Positions 21,983-34,043 of a DNA stretch of 64,000 nt are shown piece after piece. Source of the DNA: Mercurialis annua. Its lineage: Eukaryota; Streptophyta; Magnoliopsida; Malpighiales; Euphorbiaceae. A program made the translations under genes and the position numbers. The number at the start of each line of letters is the position of its first letter. Position 1 is the first letter of the stretch. The stretch is from assembly GCF_937616625.2 (NCBI RefSeq), contig NC_065577.1, forward strand, positions 6,861,001 through 6,925,000, written 5' to 3'. Below the pieces are notes generated by a model that worked only from the letters and a program-made list of their open reading frames with translations, was not told the DNA's origin and did no database searches.

Positions 21983-22292
21983 GGGTTAATGTCATAAAAA
22001 TTCACCAATTTTACATGTTTTCTCATTTTAATCACGCAGTTTAGATTTTCTCATTTTCATGCACGAACTAACACTTTTTTTTCAAATTCATGTAGAGTGC
22101 TGAGGTGTCACGACTCCATTGGTGTAATTCGTTGAGGTGGAGGTCATTTTACACCAATGAATGAGCGCCACCTCAGCATCGTGCATAAATTTGAAAAAAA
22201 AGTGGTAGTTTGTGCATGAAAATGAAAAAATTTAAACTGCGTGATTAAAATGAGAAAACATGTAAAGTTCGTGATTTTTTTTATAATAAACC
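21983..22292. mobile_element. MULE-type foldback MITE with 9-bp target duplication
   Basis: 310 bp between two copies of TAAATTTTA (21974-21982 and 22293-22301). Ends are GGGTTAATGTCAT and ATAATAAACC. Long inverted arms share words such as ACATGTTTTCTCATTTTAAT and TTTTCATGCAC. A 9-bp duplication is typical of Mutator-like elements. It sits just upstream of F-box copy B's start. Confidence 0.85.
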
Positions 22293-22492
22293 TAAATTTT
22301 AATATAATACAAATAAACATGTTTGATTTAATCAAAATTTAATTATACCACATTAAACAAAATAGATTTACATTAATTAATTCAACACTCTAGAAATAGA
22401 ATATATTTTAATGTTTTTTATTACGTAATAATTAGTTTTTTAATAAATTTCGTTATTTTATAAATTTAAAAAAGTATGGACATATTTAGATT

Positions 22493-22873
22493 GGACTAAT
22501 GGACTGAAAAACTACGACCTTTTCTTTTTTCTTTCAATAGCACTTCTAAAACGGTCAATTTTAACCAATTTTGTATTTTTGACTTTCAATAACACCCTAA
22601 ATCATCAAATTGAACTCTTCTATTTAAGATTTTTTTGATTTTTTTTAAGTTAAAGGACTTGTTTGAATTTGTCCAAGTAGAAAAAGTATGATATGACCCT
22701 TAAATTTAATTTTTTTGAATTTCATCCTTATAGTAATAAAATCTTCTAATTTTTTCAATTTATGGTGTTATTGAAAGTTAAAAATACAAAATAGGTTAAA
22801 ACTGACTGTTTTACAAGGTCAATATGCTATTAAAAAAAACAATAAATGTCAGTAGTTTTTCAGCGTATTAACC
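22493..22873. mobile_element. Foldback MITE
   Basis: Inverted arms of about 110 bp: CTGAAAAACTAC near the left end and its complement GTAGTTTTTCAG near the right end, and GTATTTTTGACTTTCAATAAC against its complement farther in. No convincing target duplication. Confidence 0.7.
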
Positions 22874-24189
22874 TTTATATTATATATATGAACATAAAAT
22901 AAATTTGCATTAATTAATTCAACAGTTAAAACAACACACAACAACGACATTAAAATTAAAGTACAATTATTGATAAAATATGATCTCTAAATACAGATGT
23001 TTAAATGGTAGTCGATGACAACAGCCGATTTGAAGAATTTCTTACTCATGGTGCACTTTGCAACGCATTAATTGAACATTTGTGGAAATTCACATTCTAA
23101 TGTTTAATTTTAAAACAATGTGTGTTTTAGTTTTTTCAATTAAACTGACGATTGTAATAGATTGATTTAAAATAATATGTATTTGTATTTTTCAAAATGA
23201 AATTGGTGATTGTAATAGATTGCTTTAATTTTAACATGTCATGCTTAACATTTTTTAGTATTGTTTAATAAATAGAGTATATTTTAATGTTTTTTATTAT
23301 TTAATAATCTATTATTTTTTAATAAATATTTTACATATTTTAAAAATATATGAACATATTTTGAAAATATATTATTAAAACTAATAACATATTTTATTAT
23401 AAATAAACATATAGATGTATTTTGTGAGTATTGAATAATTCATGAGTTTAATTGTAAAATGTTTAAAATTTATTGGATAAGAATATGCTGAGAATATTTT
23501 TTTAGAATAAAAAATAGAGTTAACTATTTAGATAAAACATTGTAGTAATGTAGTTTTAGTAAATTCACACTATTTTAACTCCTATTTTTTGAAATATTTT
23601 TATTTGATCCCGATATACAAGTTTAGTGGCCGTATTGAGTCTTTTAACTAAAATTTATTGTGGGGGAAAAAAGCAACAAGAAGCTAATTGCAGAATGACA
23701 TGAGAATTCTTTCAAAAATATTTAATGGCACCTTGTTATTTTCTAATATAATTTTTGTTCTTTAGTGAACTATATTATATTGCAAAACTATTATATAAAT
23801 TATCATAAAAAATAACTTTTATATAAGTTATTAATAACTGAAATTATTTATCATGAATGGGCATAAATTAAGAATGCCGGATTAGTTAGGCTGATTTTTT
23901 TTTGTTGATGAAATTAAAGTTACGAGCACAAATTGGAAAACGAATTCCTACCAAGATTAAGAGGATATATTTTGTAATTCAAATGAAGATAAAATAGCAA
24001 ACCAATGCCAAATTAAGCAAATGACATTAATTTTTTTAAAACCATTCAGTATTCAATCACTATATTAATGCTGATTTATCTGAATTTCGATTCAGGTAGG
24101 ATCACATGGGTGAAAAAACTCTCTTTATCAACATTAAAGAAGTAGCATACTAGATCAGCTGCCATTTCTCAGCTATGCCAGTCGAACCG
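22874..24189. other. AT-rich flank of F-box copy C
   Basis: 23640-23900 matches the copy B flank at 17560-17730 and 19000-19100 (ATTGTGG...AGCAACAAG, GGGCATAAATTAAGAAT). The remainder is AT-rich with no gene recognised. Confidence 0.5.
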
Positions 24190-24665
24190 CCTGGTCTAAT
24201 CCGGGATTTAAAACACTAGCTAAAACCATGTAGTCTAAGTGAATCCAACCTCAACCTACAACATTGCATTTGCTGATTACATTATCAATAGCAAATTGGC
24301 AACGCGTAAATGAAATTTATAAGTAAATTTTTCTTAAACCACTAGTAAACGTCAAAGCAGATATCAAGATAGAGACTAAAACAATAGCATAAACAGAACT
24401 AAGGTACCCAAGTTCCGCGCCTTGATTCATGATAAACAACACGTTAGTTGCATTGTGATTAGCAATGTAATAGCCAAATGACATAGAGTCGACTTCAAAT
24501 GACATATGCATACGAAAAAAGAGAGCCACAACAGCAGCTGAAAGTACTCAAAAATTAAATTCAAATCCTCCTTACTTGCATTTGAGAAAGAAAAAATGTT
24601 AGCTGTATTAATCACTCCATGAGAGACTATGAAGCACGGAAGTTGAACAAATTTACCTTCCTCCA
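24190..24665 (-). repeat. Duplicated F-box 3' flank (copy C) with exon-like block
   Basis: Equivalent of 3219-3760 and 20150-20670. Contains the conserved block (about 24403-24540 minus) with the frame ALFFRMHMSFEVDSMSF..., ending NQGAEL before GG|GTACC. An overlapping frame on the same strand (24427-24666) starts MEEGKFVQLPCF. Confidence 0.6.
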
Positions 24666-25165
24666 CTATTACAGCTTCTCCTTCAGCGCATCATATAAAC
24701 CAAGTTAATTAGTTGCAGCTCCTGCATCATATTCTTAATCAAGTTAGGAAATAATATGAATAGTAAATACTTCCATCCTGACATAAAAAAGTAGTAACTG
24801 TATTAGTAAAAACATCATTTCTAAACCCACCACAATGATATACTCATGAGTTTCATAAAACAGAGGCTCTGCAGGTGATTGTTTTACTTAATTTTCTTTC
24901 TAGTCAGAATACTAGAATGAAGATATGCAACAAATACAACATAGTAAAGCATCCCCAGTAAAATTAGAATTCTGAAATCAATCATTATCAAACACCAAAG
25001 TTCCGAATAATCATTCAATATACACTCAATATTTCACCATAAATAGTTCATGTTGTTTGAACAATAAGTAATGTAGCTTACCGAAACCTTAATGCAATTA
25101 CCTATCATATCATTTCTATCAACACATATATGTGGGCTACATGAACTCCTAATGTATTCTGCAAC

Positions 25166-26377
25166 CTAGAACAAAATTATAAATAGAAAATCAGCACAAG
25201 CACGTGGGATACCTAAATTCTGCGACTCGCCTGTAACATCTTCAAAGTTGCCTCTATCAAGTAAGGCTAGGGTCTCCATATAGGTAAAAACAGAAGTAGA
25301 ACTAATTTCCTCAGTTTCCTCCATTTCCTCCAAATCCGGGAAGAGATCTACGAAGCTTTGGGCAGCAAAATCAAATGAATAAATTTCCCCCAAACCAGTA
25401 TCTATCATGAATTGCCCATTCTTCCTCAAGAACATTGCAACTATTCCTTTCTCTTCTCCATTCTGCACCTTGCCTAAGTTGGTCCATGAATCGTACACGC
25501 CATACTCTTTCATCACCCATATATCATTCCTAATAGTGGATTCGTAAATATGAACAACTGCAATTGATTGTCCATATGCGATAACAAACAACGCATCAAG
25601 CCGAGCGTTCTGCAAACACTGGGGCAAAAAGATTTCGCGAAAGATTTCATCTTTGACATCAAAGACAAGCACCAAACTCCTGCCCGTATCATTAGTACGA
25701 AAATCACCAGCAATCATATGCAATGCACCGTTAACAAAGGGTATACACTGAGGTTTAAAGCCAAGATGATATGGGATTTCGTATTGTGGTGTAATATGAG
25801 TAATATTCTTCCAAGAAGCTGCCTTAAGAGAGTAAATCTCAGCCTCAACAACAACGGACCTACGGTTTGAACAAACAATTTGACACAATATCCTTAACAG
25901 TTTGAAATCATTAGTGGTGGAATCAAAACCTAGACAAGATAATACATCCCCCGAGGATCTTTTCAATTCTGGTTTTGGAAGGCTTAGAGATCTGCCAATG
26001 GATGGATTCCATAGGAGATAGTCAGGTTCGTAAAATAAAAGAAGGCCATTGCAAGAGGCAAAGATACCTAATTCGGACTTGGAATAGAAATGACGAGGCA
26101 TATGGCACTCACTGAACTCTTCAGTATTATCATCGTGAAATGACATCACATATTTCCCATTTTTCAAATAGCGGCAGCTAATGACTAAATGCGGGTTCGG
26201 GTTTGAAGCTTGAATATGGGGAAGATGGGTACGGAAAATGAAAAAAGAGGATTTGAGAAGATAATACCAAGATTTGCAGACTTCAGTGCATCGCAAGAGG
26301 TCCTGGTTCGGTACCCTTTTCAGAATTTCGGCTATCAGTTCATCCTGTAAAATTTCCATCATTTTCTTGCGTTGCAA
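25166..26377 (-). CDS. F-box protein with F-box-associated domain (copy C, intact)
   Basis: A single-exon ORF of 403 residues. Residues about 6-50 form the F-box (LQDELIAEILKRVPNQDLLRC...SWYYLL), which would bind a SKP1-like adaptor in an SCF ubiquitin ligase. Residues about 100-360 resemble the plant F-box-associated interaction domain: LLWNPSIGRSLSLP, CLGFDSTTNDFKLLRIL, KNITHITPQYEIPY, FVNGALHMIAG, LVLVFDVKDEIFREIFLP, VWVMKEYGV-like and SFDFAAQSF. The target is unknown; such genes multiply rapidly in plants. Copies A (243-938) and B (20955-21882) are degraded relatives nearby, which supports this as the functional member. The short C-terminal tail after about residue 375 falls in a less conserved area and could be altered by splicing. 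An alternative ATG lies five codons in. Confidence 0.9.
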   Translation of the reverse strand: MQRKKMMEILQDELIAEILKRVPNQDLLRCTEVCKSWYYLLKSSFFIFRTHLPHIQASNPNPHLVISCRYLKNGKYVMSFHDDNTEEFSECHMPRHFYSKSELGIFASCNGLLLFYEPDYLLWNPSIGRSLSLPKPELKRSSGDVLSCLGFDSTTNDFKLLRILCQIVCSNRRSVVVEAEIYSLKAASWKNITHITPQYEIPYHLGFKPQCIPFVNGALHMIAGDFRTNDTGRSLVLVFDVKDEIFREIFLPQCLQNARLDALFVIAYGQSIAVVHIYESTIRNDIWVMKEYGVYDSWTNLGKVQNGEEKGIVAMFLRKNGQFMIDTGLGEIYSFDFAAQSFVDLFPDLEEMEETEEISSTSVFTYMETLALLDRGNFEDVTGESQNLGIPRACADFLFIILF

Positions 26378-28640
26378 TCACAAATGGGGATTTGATTTGT
26401 TTATATGGAGAAATGAATCCACCTATTTGGCGCTCACGAAGTCATACGGGTTTCTTCCTCAACACACTGATTACAAACTAGGGGCTAATTTAAGAATTTG
26501 CACTAATTAAATGGTTAAATATGTCATCAACCCCTGAAATTATGCTTGCTTGACCCATCAATTCCTAGGCTTAATACATTTTTTTACCCCTGAGCTTCTA
26601 CCTATTTATTCATTTGATCCCTTTTTTTTCAGTTTAATCTATTTTAAATCTCAACTTGTAGATTTTGTTATTTACCTTGTAAAAGAGAGCGACACACAAA
26701 TACAACGATGTGAACTATGTGGCAAAAAAATACTAACGGGGCAAAAACAAACTCAAATGGTTTAAACCGGAATATATAGAGGTCAAATGGGTGAAAGAGT
26801 AAAAAAAAACCTTACAAAAACTAAACTTATATTCTTTTTATAATGAAATTCATAATTATAAAAGTTTAAAATCAAATGCAATTTTAAAAAAAAAATTAAC
26901 AACATTTTTTTTTTGAAGTTGGAAGTTTAGATGAGTAAACATATATAAATTTAGGGGTCAAATATATTTTAATTATATGACACACAAGGTTAAGTTCTGG
27001 GTTTCATACACCTTTTTTGCTTGTAACATGTGGACAATAAGGGATTAAACAATTATAAAATGATGATACCCGAGGTTAAATAGATAAAGTTTACAAATTG
27101 AGGTGTCAAATAAATTAAATTGAAAAATAGAAAGATAACGCTACTAGAAAACAGGATAGAAAGATAACAATATTATTTTGATTAAACCCTATCTAATATA
27201 TTTTAAATGTATATGAAATATATAAAATTAAAAATAATTTATTTCTATAAAAAATTAAGAATTTATATTTTTCAAATAAAAATATTATATTTTATAAAAA
27301 AAACATATTTTTGTAAATAACTTAAATTTCTTTAATATTGTTTTTATGCAAAAAAAAGCTTTTATTTTGAAGATGACATGTAGTGAGCCAATGGAATAAA
27401 AGCCCATATCAAAATGATAAACCATTCAACAAATCAATTTACAAACCTTTAATTCTCTTTGACATAGGCTTCACATCATGGGCCAATGATATAGCCCCAC
27501 AAACTTTTGTATCTTTAAACCCCACAAACCTTCTTGTAGGGGCAAAGTGCATAACATAAATACTTATTTTAAAAGTATATAAAAATAAAAGATATTTTAA
27601 TTGTCAATGACATGTTGGACATTTTTTTATGTATGGAATTTTGTTGTCTCTTTGTACACTTTATGTGTGGAAGTTAGTTGGCTTCTGCCACTCACTTTTA
27701 TTTTTTTCACTTTCTCTCTCTAAAATCTCTCTCTCACTCACTTTTTCTCTTATGATTTTTCAACAATTTGCAAAACAACTTTACTTGTAATTAACTCACC
27801 ACCCTTTCTTAACTTGGGATTAAAAATATCCAACCATCACTAATTGCCAACTCGTCAACTAATTTTTCATTAATTAAGCTAAAACCCATTATTCTCTTAT
27901 CCTGTTTTTGGCTGTTAAAGTGCTTAACTAAACCATTAATTGACAAGCAAAAAAGAAAACATTAAACAACAATTACTATTTTCTGTATTTTAGTTCACTT
28001 AAACCCCTATATCATTAAACCATTTTAGTTACTCTAATTACAATTTTGGGAAAATTGAAAACCACCCAATTTTCTAATTGACAACTAAGCTTTGCTAGAC
28101 CTTATTGGTCCCTTATGATACAATTACAAAAAAAAGTAAAAGAAAACATGGACCACTATTTATTTATGACATTAAAACAATTTTAATTGTATCAACTTAT
28201 TTTCTCTTACAAAATCAAATCCTTCATACATGAATTATATTAAGAAATAAAACATAAAATATTTTTAAAAATATGATTAATACTCACCAATCCAACTATT
28301 TATTTTGCAATGTACAATATTGTTATTTCATTAAAAAACATTAACTATGAATAAAACTAACATTGTAGAATAATTCAACTCATTATAGAATAATTTTATG
28401 TAATTTAATTTAATAAAAGATATTTTAAGAGCAAGAATAATATTATAAAAACCACAAATAATGGACAATTATTAATTTCTTAACATTAAAAAAAAACTCA
28501 AGAATGAGGCACATGTGTAATAGTGGATTTCACAAGGGTCAAATTGTAAAAACAAAAACAAAAATGGGAAGCTTCTCCATATTCATAAGAACAAGTATAT
28601 ATGAACAATAATTTATTTTGTTAACAATATTTTTCAATTA
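26378..28640. other. Intergenic region upstream of F-box C and the bZIP gene (divergent promoters)
   Basis: Contains the promoter of the minus-strand F-box gene on the left and of the plus-strand bZIP gene on the right. A CT-rich stretch at 27705-27760 (CTTTCTCTCTCTAAAATCTC and similar) resembles a plant pyrimidine patch, but no gene follows directly. 26570-26960 has paired GGCTTAATACATTTTTT- and GGGGTCAAAT-like words that may be a decayed MITE. No coding sequence was recognised. Confidence 0.45.
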
Positions 28641-28791
28641 TACCCTTTTCAACCCCAAGTCTTCAACGAGAGCCAGAAGAACTCCATTAAGAGCAAAACA
28701 GAAATAGAAACCCTAATAAACACACAAACTGATCCTTTTTTTCTTTAATTATTTCAAATTTGCATTTCAAGATCTCTGTTCATCAATAAAG

Positions 28792-30091
28792 GTACTAACT
28801 TTTTTTAATTTTTCTGTAAGAAAAATAATAAAGTACATTTCTTTTCTATTCTAAAATGAATCTGTTTTAGTTTTGGGTTCTAATTTGATGAAATGAGCTT
28901 AGATTCTTATCTGGGTCAGCTCTTTTATTGTACATTGCTATGTTTTTGAGTTTGATAGTTGGTATTTCTTGTTTGGTTGCTGAGAAAATGTTGGGAATCA
29001 TAGAATTTGTCGTTTTGAACTGGTGGGTATCTTTTTTTCTTCTTCTAATTTTCTTGGTTTGATTTTCTTATTTTTTTATTTGCTATGAATATATTTGAGC
29101 TTATAGTTAAGTGAAAATATTTTTCTCGTCTTGGTTATGTTTTTATTAGTATACTTTGATTCTTTTATTCATGTTAGATTGCTTTAGATGCTTGAACTTT
29201 CCTTATTTGGAAATTTCTGGTAGATTTAGGTACAAGAAAAGCTAACTCTTTGATTTAAAGGACTGTGTTTGGCCAACTCTTTTTTGATTGAGAATGATCA
29301 CCAAATCTGGATGAAGAATTGAAATGGATTTTGAAGTGATAATATTTTTTTAGTATGTGTATGTTTTTAAATTTAGGTATAGGAAAAACCAACTATCGGC
29401 TTCGGAATGGTTCTTGGAAAACTCATGTTCAGTCTACAGGAAATCACTAATCGATGGAAAACTAAGGAATTTAACTCTTAGATTCAATTGGAAATAAGGG
29501 GAATATGTTTTCTTAATTTATCAAAGTTAGTGGTCTATGTGTTTTTTAATAATTAATTAGTAACGGGCTTTCCTTGAAAAACTTATAGGTAGCTGATGTG
29601 TTGCTTTTGAGATCTTAAGCAACAGATAGCAGCTTTTCCTACATTGTTTCGTAAGCTTCTTCTGGACTGGGTTGCACTTAAATTTGTCTAGACATTAATT
29701 GCTGAATTACTGAATTCTCGTAGGAAGTGATGAATTGATATATTCCTAATGTGCTTTGTTATCATAGTTTGTAACTTGGTACTGTTATGCATGTTACTGG
29801 TCACATTTTACCTTGCTTGCTAAAATATGTAAAGAATATATTTGAAATGGATAACCATCATGCGCGTCATGATCACTTATAGATTTCATGTCACTAAAAA
29901 CAAATTTTCAAAAACGTGACCGGAAGTCTTGAATATCATTTTAGAAGTTTCCGTTTGTTTTAAGTTTCCTAAAGAATTATTCTGGGATTGAAAAATGTTT
30001 GAAAAACAATAAAATAATTGCTTCCTCTTCATGTTATCCTATTTACTGATAACAATCCTCTTTGTCATTTGATATGTTCACCTTTTTATAG
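28792..30091 (+). other. Probable 5'-leader intron of the bZIP gene
   Basis: A donor AAAG|GTACTAAC at 28792 and an acceptor TTTTTATAG at 30091 bracket 1.3 kb. The acceptor is only 20 bases before the ATG at 30112. The interior is T-rich, as expected of plant introns. Inferred from splice signals only. Confidence 0.55.
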
Positions 30092-30111
30092 GGATTGGTT
30101 CTGTGTTGGTT

Positions 30112-33100
30112 ATGGCAAATTCCAAGGGGTCAGCAAATGTTAGAAATTTTATGTACTCCGGAAAGCATGCCTTGCTTCCTCCAAAAATTCCTTTTCCGAG
30201 TGTTTCTCCATCATATGTTGATTATGTTCCCAGCAGTGTAATAGGATCAAAAGCTGTTCAAAGGCCTAAGGAAGGAAATTCTCATCACTTACGAACATCA
30301 TCTGAGACACTTGTCATAGAGGAGCAACCTTCTTGGCTTGATGATCTCCTTGATGAGCCAGAGACTCCTGTTCGCCGAGGAGGTCATCGACGTTCATCTA
30401 GTGACTCCTTTGCGTATATTGATGTTGCTAACTCTTATAACACAGATTATGCTGCACAAGATGATTACAGATATAAAAATATGATCATACCTTCTTGGGG
30501 ATCTCAAGACTATGATTATCATAAAGATGCTAGGCAAGCCTCTCTCTATGCTGATGTAAACCCTACTAAGCAGAGAAATAGGACTTTGATTTCATCTCCA
30601 AATCCACTAACACGTCAGAGTGGGCTTCTTTCTGCGAGGGAGAGTGCTGTTACACAAAACTCGGGATGTGCGCTACAGGAAGCAGATGGGATTCCATCTT
30701 CATTAAGTGAGAAACAAGAATCAGCTGAATCTAGTCCATATGATTCAAAAGCTTCATCTGAAAGAAAAGATTGTTCTCATGCCAAGTCTTCAATAGCAGA
30801 GACTGATACAAAGCGTGCTAAACAGTATGTACTTTTATAAACTTTTCTATTCCAGAGTTTGGTAGATTACTTCTATTTTCTCAATTGGATAAGTCACATG
30901 ATTGCTGCTATTGGTTTATGATTCTGTTTGTTGTCTTAGGATATGGTAACTACTATTGTTGATGTAGACTACAAGTTAGAGCTGACTTGAATAATGAGAG
31001 CACTGATTTGGAAATATGATGCGTGTTGCATGTCATTTTACCTCTCACTTGTGAATTCTATTTTAAACTTTGGATATCTTTCTTACAAATGTCAAAGTTC
31101 TTGTATGGCACATTGAATAAAAGTTAGCTGAATCAATTAAGTTGCGATGAAAGTCAACATAGAATAGCACTTAAGCTTGAAAGTTAACCTTTGGTGGGAG
31201 TTATTTGTGTTCATAGATTAAAAAAATATGGGGCAGGATTGGGAGCTGGCCAAGTATGGTTACTTCAAATTAATTGGGTACTTTAGGGAGTTGTACCATG
31301 TTTTCTGCCATAATTACTGGGTTTCATTTTCTAGATATCCCTGCTAATGGGGTGGCCAGCTCATTATATACTACTATATTAGTATTTATCTATAGTTTTC
31401 CATTTGGGAGCATGATGATATCTAGTAGTGTGCATTTTGAAAAGAGTTGATGCCCAATAGGAAGAGGAAAATGATGAACTTATCAATAGTTGTGACCTAG
31501 AGGGAATTATAACACATTCAATTTGCCTTTCCCTAATTTGACCTCCCATTTATTCTTTTTCATTATTATGACACAAAAGTGATATGTGGATTCTCCTTTG
31601 CAATGCATCACAACTGTTATCTTTTAAATATGTCATTATATGTGAGTTAACCGACCTGGTTATGATTCAGCAAAATTATTTTCAACGAAATCCAAGCATG
31701 CCCAAGCCTATCCAATTTTTTTTTACATTTATTTTCTTCTAGTGATGTAACATTTAAATGTCATATTAGGCTCCTTAAAACTGTACAATAACTGAGATTT
31801 AATTAGGATTAGTCCTCATTTCTAGCTAAGCTAGAAAAGTATCTTTTCGTTGATTGTTTAGGACAGCTTCCGCTGTAGTTTCTGTGCGCTGAAATTACAT
31901 CTATCTTAAAACTTTACACTGACTAGAAGCTTGTGATAAGCGATTGATATTATAAATGGGGCCAATTAATGCATTTGAGAGAAATAGTACTCATCTGTAT
32001 AACTTTTTCTCTCTCTATTTGGTCTGTTCGGTGGTTATTGTTAGAAATTTTACTCTTACTGTGCGTGATAGTATAGTACTGTAAATAGTGTATAGCGGAT
32101 AAGTTATGAACACTGTGGGAACAGATTGGCAAGTGATGTATGGGATGTTAACATTTATAATGCTGTCATATGTAGGCAATTTGCTCAACGCTCTAGGGTT
32201 CGAAAACTTCAGTACATAGCTGAGCTGGAAAGAAATGTACAAGCTTTACAGGTAATTTGCTCATCACTGAACTGGTTACTGAACGTGATATTTAGAGTTT
32301 GAAAGAATATGGAATTTTCATTACCTAAAACAGTCAATTTTGCATGCTGTACTCTACAGGCAGAAGGATCTGAAGTTTCAGCTGAGGTTGAATTTCTCAA
32401 CCAGCAAAATCTCATTCTGAATATGGAGAATAAAGCCCTTAAGCAACGTTTAGAAAATTTAGCCCAGGAGCAGCTTATTAAATACTGTAAGTTTTGATTC
32501 TATTTTTTCTTAAGAGCTGTTAAAATTATTGCTCCTTTGCCACTTCACCTTTATTTTTACGTGTTCTATGAGGATACTAGTGTCATGGCAACAAGCCTTA
32601 AAATTGGAGTCATTCTGCTTTTAATGAAGAATCATTATTTTAATTTTCATGAACCAAAAGAGTTAACTAAGTGGGGAGATTTTAAAGCAAGAAAATTTGA
32701 TGTGGGGCATACATAGTATATGCAGATTTGGCCTCCTCTACTATTGTCTTTTGCTCGATGAATCGTTTACTTTAATTTGTTGAAATCGGGCCATTGTGTT
32801 TTTATTTTCGTTAAAAATGAGCCTCTTTGAATGAAAGGTAGAAACTGAGTAAAGTTGGCAATTAAGAAAAACAAATTTGGCTCCTATAATCTGAAGTAAT
32901 GCCTATTTAAGTCCTTATCTATAGTTTTAAACAATTTCTAAAACAACTGCTTTTCTTTTTGGATCAGTGGAGCATGAAGTTTTGGAGAGAGAGATCGGCA
33001 GGCTAAGAGCCTTGTATCAGCAGCAACAGAAACCGCCACAACAACAGCAACCATCTTCCAGCCATCGCCGAACTAACAGCAGGGACCTTGAATCCCAGTT

Positions 33101-33173
33101 TGGAAATCTCTCATTGAAGCATAAGGATGCAAATTCTGGCCGTGATCCTGTGACAGGCTCACTGCGTACTTAG
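30112..33173 (+). CDS. bZIP transcription factor, group-E-like with an atypical basic region, four coding exons
   Basis: Coding exons 30112-30824, 32176-32251, 32360-32486 and 32968-33173 join in frame (GT-AG throughout) into 373 residues. The N-terminal half is Ser/Pro-rich and has conserved-looking blocks ([43 protein letters not shown]) shared by this bZIP group. The basic region spans the first intron: [18 protein letters not shown], then [14 protein letters not shown] and heptad leucines to about [15 protein letters not shown]. The usual N-x7-R motif lacks its Asn: the position expected for NR..AQRSR reads QQFAQRSR. I recall the same variant in the Arabidopsis At1g58110 type. Such proteins may bind DNA weakly or through partners. 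The C-terminus has a [11 protein letters not shown] run. The ATG at 30112 was chosen as the first in frame after the leader acceptor. Confidence 0.9.
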
Positions 33174-34043
33174 ATATATGATTTAACCGGAGACATGTTG
33201 TACCACTGTTTTTTACCTTAGCTGGGCTACCACATTGACCGTCATCATTTTCTCCTGGAGTGGGGATGAAATCCGAGTTTGTCCAGTCTCCTTCCCATCT
33301 ATCCACGATATTTCCACAAGTTCTTTTTTTTTTCTTCTTCCGTTTCTTGGTCCCTTTCATTTGATTAGCATCCTCACGTGCACCTGGTAGTCTCTTATGG
33401 AAAATTATGTTTTCCGACAAGATGACTCATCGGAGGTGGTAACTTACAGAGAACAGAGGTTTAATGTCCGGGAGCCTCTCCGCATGTTTAAGTGATTATA
33501 ATTCAGAAAATTTGTATCCTTCCCGTTGTCCATTAGGACTTACCACTTTGTGGAGTAGATTGTAGTGAAGGATCTGTAGGGCCAATGTTGAATATGCATA
33601 AGCTGTAACAACGTTATTCAGCAGAAACGCTTTCTTGTAAAATTTGTTCAATGCAATGTCCATGTCTTGTTGCTGATTTGGTTACTGGGAATTCAACTTT
33701 CATTCTACTTTCTGTTGTGTTTTTTCATCTGTTGATACAGAAAAAGTGCAAAATATAGAAATAGTTGTTCAATTGGAGCAATGTGTGGTAACAGTGCCTG
33801 ATGACAATAACACTGTAAACCTGAAGCAATCAGATCTCTGCAATAATGCCTCTGGAATTCCTATTCATTCAATTGAATATTTATATGAAGCTTAAATAGG
33901 CACATAACATTTCATAGCTAAGAAGCAAATAATCCATATGGAATTCAATCAATTAAAGAAAGCAATGTATCAATCAATTTTATAAAACAATAATGTCGGC
34001 GACGATCAATTGAAACTAACGATTACGTTCAAGTGAACGACTA
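33174..34043. other. bZIP 3' UTR and convergent intergenic spacer
   Basis: Follows the bZIP stop; the 3' UTR probably runs to about 33680, but no strong poly(A) signal was fixed. The remainder separates it from the convergent NAC-like gene. No further gene seen. Confidence 0.45.

Noticed and set aside
27705..27760. CT-rich patch as a core promoter of an unseen gene
   Set aside because: No ATG with a coding frame or splice structure follows before the bZIP leader.
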